IMG/VR virus record: IMGVR_UViG_3300031977_001017
Location: 1 to 21,094 of that record
Direction: 5' to 3' (one strand)
Length of the DNA stretch: 21,094 nt
Origin: a virus
Position numbers and translations under genes: made by a program
The notes under the pieces: generated by a model
Database searches by the model: none
What the model saw: the letters and a program-made list of their open reading frames with translations, nothing else
Told to the model about the DNA's origin: nothing
Shown: positions 13,250 through 20,993 of the stretch, piece after piece
How the letters are laid out: the number at the start of each line of letters is the position of its first letter
How positions within the stretch are numbered: the first letter of the stretch is position 1

Positions 13250-13875
13250 ACGTTCACCCATGTTTCTGTGCCAACTGTCGGCACTGTCCAGACTTCTGTT
13301 CCCAATGCAACATCTGTCCAAGTCTCTGTGCCCTGTGGCACAAATGTCCAGTCATCACCAATCACTCTCGCGGCGGCTGTCGGGGTCATAGTCATCTGCG
13401 CCGTGCCACCTGTCACAAACGTGCCTGAGAAGGCGCTGGAGTGCGTTACAGCTATCTGCGGTGTGGCACTAGCGGCATAGGTAGCCTCTGCGCCTGACGA
13501 GGCTGTAACCGCCGCAGAAACGGCTGATTCAACCTGCCTGTATATTGTTGGCGTGGCTGTCGCTGTGTTAGCGATATTTACCAGCGCCTCAAACGGCTTC
13601 ACCTTAGCAAAGACAGCGGTGACTGTATTAACAGCCGTCACAGATGCCGCAATCTCCATAATCTTGCCGGATGCAGATGTAGCGGTAACTGCAACCGACA
13701 CAGAGGCTTGCGCTTGATGTAGCTTATCGACTGTCAGGGATGCAGACGCAGTTAAAGCCGCGCTCACTGCTGAGGCGGCTTCGTGCATTACGAGGCTGTC
13801 TAGGTTATCTACCGTGCCATAGGCATCTAAACTATCGACTGTACCCCAAGCATCTAACTGGTCTACCTTCGCCAT
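13246..13875 (-). CDS. Low-complexity structural protein with terminal repeats
   Basis: This encodes 209 residues, dominated by Ala, Ser, Thr and Val. The N-terminus holds three copies of a 9-residue unit of type L-D-A/S-W/Y-G-T-V-D (residues 7-28). The C-terminus holds three copies of a 10-residue unit with G-T-E-x-W and a valine (residues 182-209). The middle is alternating small and hydrophobic residues (SAVSAALTASASLTV, QASVSVAVTATSASG), consistent with beta strands or a fibrous fold. Position between a minor tail-like protein and the tail hub suggests a tail appendage or an adhesive element. No family is recognised. The stop overlaps the hub start (ATGA). Confidence 0.75.
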   Translation of the reverse strand: MAKVDQLDAWGTVDSLDAYGTVDNLDSLVMHEAASAVSAALTASASLTVDKLHQAQASVSVAVTATSASGKIMEIAASVTAVNTVTAVFAKVKPFEALVNIANTATATPTIYRQVESAVSAAVTASSGAEATYAASATPQIAVTHSSAFSGTFVTGGTAQMTMTPTAAARVIGDDWTFVPQGTETWTDVALGTEVWTVPTVGTETWVNV

Positions 13876-13886
13876 TATCTAGCCCT

Positions 13887-14273
13887 TTAAGCGGCTGTGA
13901 TGTCCATATCGCCTGTAGCAATACGCAGAATATCGCCAGTCGCAACTGTCTTGCTTGCAGTCAGTGCGCCGTGAATAAGCAGATTGCCGCCTGTGCTTGC
14001 GTCAAACAAACCAAAGTGGCTGACAGTACCCCATGAGCCAGTGGCGGCTGGGAAGTCTACGTTCCCGCTGTTGCTTGCTGTGCCGCCGGATGCCGCACCA
14101 AATGCAATGCTCTGACGGGCATAGCCTGAGCCGGAAAGCTCTGTGCCGGAGTTATCATCGTTGAAAGAACCTGTAGACAGGCCGACATATACGGTTGTTG
14201 GCATGGTGTAAGCACCAGTGCCTAAGATGTGGTCGAGAATTTCGTTCTCTAAGTAATCGCTCATTGCAGACAT
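13887..14273 (-). CDS. Minor tail / Gp80-like structural protein
   Basis: This encodes 128 residues with GGAGAGATA ahead of the start. The family pattern is clear: SDYLENEILDHILGT, then YTMPTTVYVGLSTG, G-T-E-L-S-G-S-G-Y-A-R-Q, NSGNVDFPAATGSWGTVSHF, G-L-F-D-A-S-T-G-G-N-L-L and GALTASKTVATGDILRIATG. Proteins with this N-terminus and the S-W-G-T-V-T/S-h-F-G-L-F-D motif are frequent in tailed phages and are annotated as tail fibre or Gp80-like proteins. It is likely a virion component attached near the connector; its exact location is unproven. ATG 14264 is an alternative start. Confidence 0.8.
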   Translation of the reverse strand: MSAMSDYLENEILDHILGTGAYTMPTTVYVGLSTGSFNDDNSGTELSGSGYARQSIAFGAASGGTASNSGNVDFPAATGSWGTVSHFGLFDASTGGNLLIHGALTASKTVATGDILRIATGDMDITAA

Positions 14274-14275
14274 AG

Positions 14276-14917
14276 TTATCTCTCCGCTACTGCATTTGCC
14301 TGTGAGTAGGCTGATTTAATGGTCAGAGAACCTGTGCCGTAATGGCTTCTCTGTTCATCCACCTTTATCTCTTCAAGGATGCGGGTGAACTTCTGGTCGT
14401 ACTGTGCGGCTCTCGCCTCATCCAGCAGATACGCATACCCCTCAGCCAGCGCCCCATACAAATACAAATCGGGGCTTCTGATAAACAGGGTGGGGGTGGT
14501 TATGTTGCTAATGTTTGGCAATGAGCCGATGTAAACAATCTCAGAAACATAAGCAGAATCAGGAATAGGACGAAGCTTCATTTCCAGCCCGACAATGCTG
14601 TAGCCTTCCGGCATACCCTGCCCGTTTGAGGAATACATACTATCCAGCGCTGAGGGGCTGTAATAGCTCAGAACCCGTGTCGGTGAGGCGTTTATCTTTA
14701 CCTCGCGCACTTCACGGAAATCGTTGGGAAGCAGAATATACTCATCGCCAGCAGTCAGTGTAGCCTGAGAGCGCTTTTCCTGTTCGCGTGTCTCCAGCTC
14801 ACGGCTCATGCGTGATTCAGCCATTGTGATAAAGTCAGGTATCTGACTGGTTAAATCAGACCGTGCCATAAAGTTGGCAACCGCTGTCTGCAATTCTGCG
14901 TAATTCCCAATGCTCAT
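14276..14917 (-). CDS. Head-tail adaptor (connector) protein
   Basis: This encodes 213 residues. The start MSIGNYAELQTAVANFM is a typical N-terminal helix, followed by DFITMAESRMSRELETRE and a beta-rich middle (EYILLPNDFREVREVKIN, GYSIVGLEMKLRPIP). The C-terminal SPDLYLYGALAEGYAYLLDE plus a long helix is the hallmark of the P22 gp4/SU10-type adaptor family. It should bind the portal ring beneath the capsid and form the platform for the tail hub encoded downstream. It overlaps the previous gene as ATGA and lacks a strong ribosome site, so it probably relies on coupled translation. Confidence 0.85.
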   Translation of the reverse strand: MSIGNYAELQTAVANFMARSDLTSQIPDFITMAESRMSRELETREQEKRSQATLTAGDEYILLPNDFREVREVKINASPTRVLSYYSPSALDSMYSSNGQGMPEGYSIVGLEMKLRPIPDSAYVSEIVYIGSLPNISNITTPTLFIRSPDLYLYGALAEGYAYLLDEARAAQYDQKFTRILEEIKVDEQRSHYGTGSLTIKSAYSQANAVAER

Positions 14918-15234
14918 AAGTGACCGCCGCCTGTTCTAAACACTCTGTTTTCGTTGCTGTTCAGCCACTGCTTCCAAGCCTTCGGATTATCAGCAGGCTT
15001 GCCGAACTTCTGCACCAGCTCATTATACAGCACATTCGGTATTTCCGCCACATGAGCCATGTGCTTCTGTGTGCCTGTTAGTTGCCCATAGCGCCAATCG
15101 TCTGCCATGTGCTTATTAATCTTTAACAGATTGTCGAATGTCTGGCTCTGCTCGATAACAGTATCGCCGTAGCGCCCCTGCTTCATTTTTATCTGAGTGC
15201 CAGTAATCGGGTCTGTCTTAATAATTCTGTCCAT
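14914..15234 (-). CDS. Small conserved virion-region protein, unknown function
   Basis: This encodes 106 residues with AGGGGGTACTATG at the start. Visible parts are DPITGTQIKMKQGRYGDTVI, QTFDNLLKINKHMADDW, THKMAHVAEIPN-like KHMAHVAEIPNVLYNELVQK, and the end AWKQWLNSNENRVFRTGGG. The I-P-x-x-h-x-x-x-L and the final W-x-x-W-L-N-...-R-V-F-R-T/S-G pattern recur in small phage proteins located just after the capsid gene. The role could be a head-completion or decoration factor. The gene is separated from the capsid gene by a strong hairpin, so its level may differ from that of the capsid protein. Confidence 0.78.
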   Translation of the reverse strand: MDRIIKTDPITGTQIKMKQGRYGDTVIEQSQTFDNLLKINKHMADDWRYGQLTGTQKHMAHVAEIPNVLYNELVQKFGKPADNPKAWKQWLNSNENRVFRTGGGHL

Positions 15235-15251
15235 AGTACCCCCTGAAAGGT

Positions 15252-15277
15252 GAGAAGGGCAGTCGCCTGCCCCTCTC
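15252..15277 (-). promoter_or_regulatory. Perfect 11-bp hairpin with GNRA loop after the capsid gene
   Basis: On the minus strand, GAGAGGGGCAG, GCGA and CTGCCCTTCTC form an 11-bp stem (one G-U pair) capped by a GNRA tetraloop, 14 bases after the capsid stop codon. It is followed by ACCTTTCAGG with no real U-run, so it is unlikely to be a full terminator. More likely it slows RNA decay, is an RNase III site or partially attenuates transcription below the highly expressed capsid gene. Confidence 0.75.
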
Positions 15278-15291
15278 TACTGTTTCAATGC

Positions 15292-16239
15292 TTACGAACC
15301 GTTCAGGTCGTAAATTACAGCGTGTGCCTTTGGTGCTTGCACCTTCAATGACCACTCAGTAATCAACTGCATCTTTTCTGCGTCACCTGTTGCGGCAATG
15401 TCCTTCTCAGCGAAGTTACGGCCTTTCAGGGTGCATAGTGATGCGAAGTCTGGGTCAATCAGGAACATCCGGTCATTGCCCATGAAGCGTGATGGAGCAA
15501 CGTCCAGTGTGCCGAAGTCTGTCAGGTAGACAGAGGTTGAGCCAACGTAGGTCGTTGCCTTCGCCTGTGTCATGTTGACATCGTTGCTTACCAGATTGCC
15601 AGTGGCTGACAGGTCTGAGAAGTTAGCGCGGTTTTGTGCGCTACCAACAAGCATCTTTGGTGAACCACCGTCTGTCCATGCGTCTTGCATCCCATCTTCG
15701 ATAAGAGCAAGTGTCAGCGCACGGTCAGTACCGCCAGTGATGGTGTCTGTGCCATCGCCAGTTGCGAATGAACCACCAGCACCAACTGAGCCGTTTGTCA
15801 TCCAGCAAGTCAGTGATGCTGACTTACGAGGGTCTGAACCGTCACGGGCTACGTCTGTGTCACCGATTGACTTTTCGATGTCACGGCGCAGTTCCAGAGA
15901 CTTCAGAACGCGCTGGTATGCCATTTCACGGTCACGGCCTGCTTTGTCCACGGCTTCCAGTGTGCCGGAAACTGCTACGTCTTTGACTGAAATCTGGTGG
16001 TAGTTACCAAAACGTGCAGTCGCTGTTGGAGTTGCAAATGTAGCATTTGCCCCTTCATTGACGTAGTTGGTTGCGGAAGCCGCCGCCAGTTCTTGTACCT
16101 GCCATTCAGTGAAGATACCATTTGAGGTTTCTTTCTTCAGGGCAGAAAAGATTGGTGTTTCATCTGGGTCGATGCGGTAGATTACATCGGCCAAATCTTC
16201 GCGTTCGCCAACGGCGGTTTGCGTGGTATGTGTAGCCAT
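15292..16239 (-). CDS. Major capsid protein, SU10/DUF5309-like
   Basis: This encodes 315 residues with AGAAGGAAC seven bases ahead of the ATG. The N-terminal pattern GEREDLADVIYRIDPDETPI, followed by F-S-A-L-K-K-E and T-E-W-Q-V-Q-E-L, fits the HK97-like capsid proteins of the SU10 (DUF5309) group. A small-residue beta region (ATARFGNYHQISVKDVAVSG) and a long spine helix (REMAYQRVLKSLELRRDIEK) follow. The C-terminal half carries strands such as VYLTDFGTLDVAPSRFM and MQLITEWSLKVQAPKAHAVI. Placement directly after the scaffold gene confirms the call. GC is high (35 G/C in bases 15901-15960), as often seen in highly expressed phage genes. Confidence 0.92.
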   Translation of the reverse strand: MATHTTQTAVGEREDLADVIYRIDPDETPIFSALKKETSNGIFTEWQVQELAAASATNYVNEGANATFATPTATARFGNYHQISVKDVAVSGTLEAVDKAGRDREMAYQRVLKSLELRRDIEKSIGDTDVARDGSDPRKSASLTCWMTNGSVGAGGSFATGDGTDTITGGTDRALTLALIEDGMQDAWTDGGSPKMLVGSAQNRANFSDLSATGNLVSNDVNMTQAKATTYVGSTSVYLTDFGTLDVAPSRFMGNDRMFLIDPDFASLCTLKGRNFAEKDIAATGDAEKMQLITEWSLKVQAPKAHAVIYDLNGS

Positions 16240-16260
16240 TTTTTAAGTTCCTTCTATTAG

Positions 16261-17280
16261 CTAGTTACCCATTAAGTAATTGACAGCCGCATCTACAGAA
16301 CGCTCATTATTGAGCCTTTGCAGAGACTGCCGTCTTTGACGACTTGCGACTTGAGCCTTTGTCTTAGGTTGTCCAGCTTTAGCCATCTTCGGAGCTTTGC
16401 TTGCCTTCTTCTTCGCGGCGGGTTTCTTCGACTGAAGATTGTCCCATTGCCACGCCTTATAAAGCAGTTCGATAGCCCGTGCATCAGATGCGTTGGCTAT
16501 CTCCTGTGGCGAAAATCCTACACTCTGTTGAGCGTATTTGATGACTTGTTCGCGCTCACTTGTGCGAATATCCTCATCACGCCACTGAGGGATGCGGTTA
16601 AGCATTTCTTCCCTCTGTGCGGCAAGATGCTTCTGCATCTGTACCTGTTGCTCCTGAGCCTGCTGTTGAGCGATTGCCTGTCTCTCTGCTTCCACCTGCC
16701 GAGCTTGTTCTTTTTGCTGGTCAAGTTTTGTCTTATACAGGAACAACTCCTCAGCCGAATACTCTTTTGCTAAAGCATCCCAGTCAGGTTCGGCCTCGCC
16801 GAGTATCTGCTGGTTATACTGAGACAACTGTTCAAGTTGCTGTGCGTAGGCATCCCTCATCTGAGCAACCTGTTGCGCTTCAGCTTCAAACGCCTTCCGT
16901 TGTTCAGCGAGTTCTTGACTGCGCTTTGTGAAAACTTGCTGTCGAGAATAACCCTTCTGGAGTTCTTCGAGGGTGACCTGCATTTCTTCGCCGTCAATGG
17001 CTACTGTGTAGACAGGTTCTTCTTCAAACTCTTCAGAACTATCATCTTCATCAAGTTCTTCGACTTCATCAGCATCATCCTCATATTCATCGAGCGAGGG
17101 TTCTTCTTCAAGAGTATCCTCTTCGATGACTTCGGCCTCTGCCTCCATCGGTTGAGCGGTATCTTCTACCTGCTCTAGCCGCCCTTCGCTTTCCGTGTCC
17201 TTAACGGGTGGAGTTGCTAATAGGCTGTTCATTGCTTCGTTAATTGATAAATTTCCAGTCTCTTGCGAGGTATTGGACAT
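16261..17280 (-). CDS. Capsid scaffolding protein
   Basis: This encodes 339 residues with the usual three-part design. The N-terminus is strongly acidic (about 47-88, with runs of Glu and Asp). A conserved D-G-E-E-x-Q-V-T-L-E-E-L-x-K-G-Y-S-R-Q-x-V-F-T-K-R motif (about 96-120) follows. A glutamine/glutamate-rich coiled coil runs to about 240, and a lysine-rich end spans about 285-322 (KKPAAKKKASKAPKMAKAG). Such proteins line the procapsid and contact the capsid protein through the basic end. Position immediately upstream of the capsid gene is standard. No protease domain is evident, so it is probably expelled rather than a protease fusion. Confidence 0.9.
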   Translation of the reverse strand: MSNTSQETGNLSINEAMNSLLATPPVKDTESEGRLEQVEDTAQPMEAEAEVIEEDTLEEEPSLDEYEDDADEVEELDEDDSSEEFEEEPVYTVAIDGEEMQVTLEELQKGYSRQQVFTKRSQELAEQRKAFEAEAQQVAQMRDAYAQQLEQLSQYNQQILGEAEPDWDALAKEYSAEELFLYKTKLDQQKEQARQVEAERQAIAQQQAQEQQVQMQKHLAAQREEMLNRIPQWRDEDIRTSEREQVIKYAQQSVGFSPQEIANASDARAIELLYKAWQWDNLQSKKPAAKKKASKAPKMAKAGQPKTKAQVASRQRRQSLQRLNNERSVDAAVNYLMGN

Positions 17281-17286
17281 AACTAA

Positions 17287-17571
17287 CTACCTTTTCTCAA
17301 ATTTTATGCGGTTTTGCAACTCATCTAGTTGCGCTTTCGCCAGTTTGCCATCCGTGACCACCCCTTCGAGATATCCTCTGAGGGCTGACAAGTTCTGACA
17401 TAACATATACAACCGTTCACGATTCTGTGAATCTTCCACAGAACTCGCCTTCCACGCCTGTATAAAGTCTGTCTCAAGTTGGCTAAATGCCTCCTGTAAT
17501 AATTCATTTCGTAACAACGCCGCCGCTTTCTCGCCGCGCTCCATACTTTCCCTGACTTTGCCTTCGTTCAT
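17287..17571 (-). CDS. Small helical protein of the head gene block
   Basis: This encodes 94 residues, nearly all helical. The motifs ERGEKAAALLRNELLQEAF, then LETDFIQAWKAS and RERLYMLCQNLSALRGYLEG with VVTDGKLAKAQLDEL recur in small phage proteins between portal and scaffold genes. The V-x-D-G-K-L-A ending is recognisable, and the function is not established. The start is in ATGA overlap with the previous stop. It could be a head-assembly factor; a terminase small subunit is possible but would normally sit beside the large subunit, which is not here. Confidence 0.8.
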   Translation of the reverse strand: MNEGKVRESMERGEKAAALLRNELLQEAFSQLETDFIQAWKASSVEDSQNRERLYMLCQNLSALRGYLEGVVTDGKLAKAQLDELQNRIKFEKR

Positions 17572-18437
17572 ATCAATGCGTATCCTGAAACATCATACGG
17601 GTCTTGGTAAAAGCTGACATCTGTTGGCTGTCTAAACCCTACATTCATCGCGCCAAACTGTGTTGGGTCGTACCCAGCCAGTAATCCGCCATAAATAGTT
17701 GGCGCTACATCCAACAAGCCCTGCCGTAAAAAGCGGCCTTGCTGTGGATAGTAACCACCAGCCGGATAGCGGTAGCCCTGCTCAATCATAGACACCTCTG
17801 GCTCAGGCTCTACTGCCGCAACTGTTGTTGCTTCCGGCGCTATGTAACCGCCATCATCCCCGCCAGTGTCCATAAAAGGCACAGGCTCATTGGCTGGATT
17901 ATCGGGGTCAATGCGCTCAACAACACTGCCAGCGCCATACTGTCCTGTCTTTGGGTTGATTGTGGCAACGACCTGACCAATCTTGTTGTATTGCGGTATG
18001 TAGCCCTTCTCCAAACCTTTCATCAACTGACGAGAAGCGTTCTGACCTATAAAACTAAATGCTTTTGCTATTGGGTGTTGCTTGAATGATTGCTTTGCCA
18101 AGTCTGAAAAACTGTACTGTCCGCCCAGCAAACCTTCCAAGCTGAAAGGAGTGGCAAAATCATACACCCCACCTCTGCTGGCTAAGTCAGAAAAAGTACC
18201 AAAACCCATGTTTTGTATTTGTTGTGGCCTGTCCATATATTGCTGTCTTACATTAGAAACAGCCTGTCTTATCTGTTGCTCTGCTTCCCCACCACCATAA
18301 AGGTCAGCACCGGAGAAAGACTCTCCGCTCGACATCTGCCCAAGACTGCCGCTTGAGCCTACGTCCGATGTAGTGCTACCAGCAACGTCACCAGAAACGC
18401 CGGATATAGGAGCGCCTTCATAATCCTGTCTACCCAT
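17568..18437 (-). CDS. Unrecognised glycine/tyrosine-rich protein, virion region
   Basis: This encodes 289 residues. It has a Ser/Gly-rich N-terminus (GAPISGVSGDVAGSTTSDVG), a helical part (AEQQIRQAVSNVRQQYMDRP), a central GGQYSFSDLAKQSF and KGLEKGYIPQYNKIGQVVAT region, and a Gly/Pro/Tyr-rich end (YPAGGYYPQQGRFLRQGLLD). The low-complexity ends and aromatic content suggest a structural, partly disordered protein. No family is recognised. The location between portal and scaffold suggests a head or connector-associated role or a packaged protein. AGAGGGTAAAGAG precedes the ATG. Confidence 0.75.
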   Translation of the reverse strand: MGRQDYEGAPISGVSGDVAGSTTSDVGSSGSLGQMSSGESFSGADLYGGGEAEQQIRQAVSNVRQQYMDRPQQIQNMGFGTFSDLASRGGVYDFATPFSLEGLLGGQYSFSDLAKQSFKQHPIAKAFSFIGQNASRQLMKGLEKGYIPQYNKIGQVVATINPKTGQYGAGSVVERIDPDNPANEPVPFMDTGGDDGGYIAPEATTVAAVEPEPEVSMIEQGYRYPAGGYYPQQGRFLRQGLLDVAPTIYGGLLAGYDPTQFGAMNVGFRQPTDVSFYQDPYDVSGYALI

Positions 18438-18441
18438 CTCT

Positions 18442-20454
18442 TTACCCTCTCGGTAGGTTGGTTGATATCTCTGCGTCAGTGTAAGCCTTGAGCTGTCTCA
18501 GCTCCGCCTCTGCCGCTAATTCCTGTCTGCGAAGCTCTAGCTCCATCTGCATCTTTTCGCGCTCCAGCTCGATTTCCATCATCATCCGCTCACGCTTCAG
18601 AGCAATCTCGGCCTGCAACTCTGCCTGCGCTGTCTGGTCTTGCTGTGGCGGCTGTTGTGCCATCTGCTGTTCCATCATAGCAATTTGCTCTGGGCTATTA
18701 AAGAACTGGTCAGCGTCCTTAAACCCGCCAATCTCTGCAATACTACGCAGGGTGTTCACATACTGCGACATAGTAACCACTGGATTGCCAGCACCCAACT
18801 GCATCAGGATTTGCTCTTGCTTACTAGCAATCTGCGTAAGGAACGCAATCTTTTGCTCGTCATCAGCCGTACCCAAGCCAACCTGAACCACAACATCAAA
18901 CTCGCTGTGCCACTCTCTAGGGTCAATCGGCACAAAGTTGTTACGAAGGCGAATAATGCGCGGTTTCTGGTCATACTTAGTCACCAAATGTAGGATGCCT
19001 CGGAACAAGTCCTTAACACCAGTTTCAGCCATAGTCCGTGCATAGCTCTCCAGCTTTACCTGAGCGCCGCGAACTGTCGCGCTGATAGCTGAGGCTGTAG
19101 TGCTTTGAAGGGCGTTAGCATCCAGACCTTGTGAAGCCTTGCTCATGCCTGTGCGCTGTTCTTTCAGGTTGTCGATGTAGTCCATTAGAGGCCGGACTTC
19201 ACCGCCTACAGGTGTGCCAGTAATAGGCTGAACCATGCCAGCTTGGCGCATTCTGATGATTCCTCCGGCTGTCCCATCTAAGACGTCATCAATATTTACC
19301 TGCCCCTCGACAATGCCCATGCGTGGCAGGGTGCTTGTATATACGCTGTCCAGATACTGCCGGAGCAGGGTAGACTTGATAACCTGCAAATCCTCGGTCA
19401 TGTCATAGATGGAACGCCCTATCAGGCGGTGCGGCATCATAATAGGGGTGACTACGGCAAATGGCACATGGTCAAATGGCTCATTGTGCAGTATCTCATC
19501 CGCACCCTCACCAATCGCACAAATCCGGCGAAGCTCTGCAATGCCATCGCCGTCATAATCCACCTTCATCACGCACTCGTAATAGATGACCTCCGCCAGT
19601 GCAGGGTCAGCCGCCTCGATGCCTGTATTGGCCTCTAAGTCTTGGAAGCGGTTGGAGCGCTCCTCATCGACATCAAGGCTATAAGAACCTGCGTACTTCT
19701 CGACAACATCCTTGTCGTAGCCCATAGCCACTAGGTCAGATACAGTCATCACAGTGCGGTGGGCAACAAAGTGGGCATCTTCTAATGAGGTTGCGCGGCG
19801 GTTTACCAAGAACTCTTCCGGCGGTACGTTCTCAATCTTAATCTTGCCCTTGCTTTCCTTGACCCGAACCTTGAGGCTGTAGGTCATGTCCATTGGCATC
19901 ATATCGCCAGTCATCTCGTCCTGAGCGTAGCTCTCGGCCTGCTCTTCGATAACGCCGACAACCTCGGTGTCAGGATTGCTAAGAAGGGCGGCAAGCTCAG
20001 TCTCGTTCAGGTTTTCGTATTCTTCTTCCCGAACATCCTCTTGCTCGTCCCAGTAATACTTGACCACGCCCAGCCGGAACATCAGCGCATCCTTGAACCA
20101 GTTGTATAATATCTTGTACCCCTGATTGTCATGGTTGATGACGTAGTTCACATAGTCGGAAATCTGCTCTGCACGTTCTGAATCTTCGGCAGTTCTGGCA
20201 TTAAAGCGCACATACTTGTCATTGGCTGTGAATACCCGCATGAGGTTGGGCATGATAGCCTCAATGGTGTCTGACACCTCGGTGCTGACAACTTGGGAGC
20301 GCCCCTCGACTTCATTGCCCATAGGTTCGCCAAGATAGAAATCCATAGCGCGAATACGCTCCTGACTGAACTCTTGGTCAAAGTGGTTCAGGCTGTCGCG
20401 TATCTCAGACGATACAATGCTATTAAGCTGATACTCGTCCATTTGCTCTGGCAT
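18442..20454 (-). CDS. Portal protein (P22/SU10-type)
   Basis: This encodes 670 residues with AAGGAAAGAAAA before ATG 20454; an upstream extension of 25 codons is rejected. Conserved portal features are QERIRAMDFYLGEPMGNE, GRSQVVSTEVSDTIEAIMPN, NKYVRF-like YVRFNAR, LYNWFKDALMFRLGVVKYYW, and an E-F-L-V-N-R-R-A-T-S core typical of the phage P22/podoviral group. The C-terminal 90 residues are a Gln/Glu/Met-rich coiled coil (about 575-660), corresponding to the barrel helix of P22-like portals. It forms the dodecameric DNA gate and nucleates capsid assembly. Its start is overlapped by the previous small gene. Confidence 0.92.
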   Translation of the reverse strand: MPEQMDEYQLNSIVSSEIRDSLNHFDQEFSQERIRAMDFYLGEPMGNEVEGRSQVVSTEVSDTIEAIMPNLMRVFTANDKYVRFNARTAEDSERAEQISDYVNYVINHDNQGYKILYNWFKDALMFRLGVVKYYWDEQEDVREEEYENLNETELAALLSNPDTEVVGVIEEQAESYAQDEMTGDMMPMDMTYSLKVRVKESKGKIKIENVPPEEFLVNRRATSLEDAHFVAHRTVMTVSDLVAMGYDKDVVEKYAGSYSLDVDEERSNRFQDLEANTGIEAADPALAEVIYYECVMKVDYDGDGIAELRRICAIGEGADEILHNEPFDHVPFAVVTPIMMPHRLIGRSIYDMTEDLQVIKSTLLRQYLDSVYTSTLPRMGIVEGQVNIDDVLDGTAGGIIRMRQAGMVQPITGTPVGGEVRPLMDYIDNLKEQRTGMSKASQGLDANALQSTTASAISATVRGAQVKLESYARTMAETGVKDLFRGILHLVTKYDQKPRIIRLRNNFVPIDPREWHSEFDVVVQVGLGTADDEQKIAFLTQIASKQEQILMQLGAGNPVVTMSQYVNTLRSIAEIGGFKDADQFFNSPEQIAMMEQQMAQQPPQQDQTAQAELQAEIALKRERMMMEIELEREKMQMELELRRQELAAEAELRQLKAYTDAEISTNLPRG

Positions 20455-20620
20455 TTTTCTTTCCTTTTGGCTTTGCCTTCTTGCCGTGCAGGCATTTAGC
20501 CTGTGCGTCACACATCTTGCGGGAGACACAACCGGAGCATCTCTCGTATGTTTCTACCACCTCTTCTACCTGCTTTACACGGGGCAGGCGTGGCCTTCTC
20601 ATTACCCGAACTACTTGCAT
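20423..20620 (-). CDS. Small four-cysteine protein with basic tail (65 aa)
   Basis: This encodes 65 residues. A basic Arg/Pro-rich start (MRRPRLPRVKQ) is followed by E-T-Y-E-R and cysteines C28, C31, C37 and C43 (C-x2-C-x5-C-x5-C), with A-Q three and four residues before the last Cys. A lysine-rich tail follows. The start makes a TGATG junction with the previous gene, and the end overlaps the portal start by 32 bases. The same cysteine spacing is present in the gene at 20808-20993, so the two are probably paralogues. A zinc-binding, nucleic-acid-associated role is likely from the basic tail; no function is known to me. Confidence 0.72.
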   Translation of the reverse strand: MQVVRVMRRPRLPRVKQVEEVVETYERCSGCVSRKMCDAQAKCLHGKKAKPKGKKNARANGRVSA

Positions 20621-20811
20621 CAGTCTGTGGAGTAGCTTCCTGTCATCCCGTTGTAAACCTTCTTGGCACGTTTTGGGCGCGGCTTAGGAGTAGGGATATT
20701 TGGGGTCATGTCAGCGTTATACATACCCTTGTTAATCGCCATTTCGTTACGCATACCCATGCCCGGACGGGGCGCAGGTGTTCCGATATTTACCTTTTTG
20801 CCGTAGTTCAT
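20620..20811 (-). CDS. Unrecognised 63-aa proline/lysine-rich protein
   Basis: This encodes 63 residues between two cysteine-motif genes, with ATGA and TGATG junctions. Sequence features are KKVNIGTPAPRPGMGMRNEM, TPNIPTPKPRPKRAKKVY and a short polar end. It is probably disordered, basic and proline-rich. No domain is recognised. The coupling suggests it is co-made with the flanking zinc-type proteins; a linker or nucleic-acid-binding peptide is imaginable but unsupported. Confidence 0.66.
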   Translation of the reverse strand: MNYGKKVNIGTPAPRPGMGMRNEMAINKGMYNADMTPNIPTPKPRPKRAKKVYNGMTGSYSTD

Positions 20812-20993
20812 TTCTTAGCCGCCTTTTTCTTGCCAGTTTTAATCTTGCCAGTCATGCCAATACCATTGCTTGTAATAACGGGATGCGGTACAGGCTCTGG
20901 TAATGTAACAGATACGCCGTCCTTTTTATAGGCTATACAGCGCTTTTGCGCTCCGCACCGATGCGGATAGGGGCAGTTATCACATAGGGTCAT
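20808..20993 (-). CDS. Small four-cysteine protein (61 aa), paralogue of the 65-aa gene
   Basis: This encodes 61 residues beginning MTLCDNCPYPHRCGAQKRC. The four cysteines (4, 7, 13, 19) have the same spacing as in the gene at 20423-20620, again with A-Q between the third and fourth Cys. The end is Lys-rich (KIKTGKKKAAKK). A proline-rich linker (LPEPVPHPV) joins the two parts. The fold is probably a small zinc knuckle with a basic tail, which could contact DNA or RNA. The start overlaps the previous stop as ATGA. Confidence 0.75.
   Translation of the reverse strand: MTLCDNCPYPHRCGAQKRCIAYKKDGVSVTLPEPVPHPVITSNGIGMTGKIKTGKKKAAKK

Noticed and set aside
15572-16003. 143-codon plus-strand frame within the capsid gene
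   Set aside because: It is antisense to the major capsid protein, and its Ser/Pro/Arg-rich composition is a shadow of the biased capsid codons.
20503-20931. 142-codon plus-strand frame opposite the small genes
   Set aside because: The minus strand holds a coupled chain of small genes with a shared Cys motif; the plus frame has no ribosome site or family pattern.
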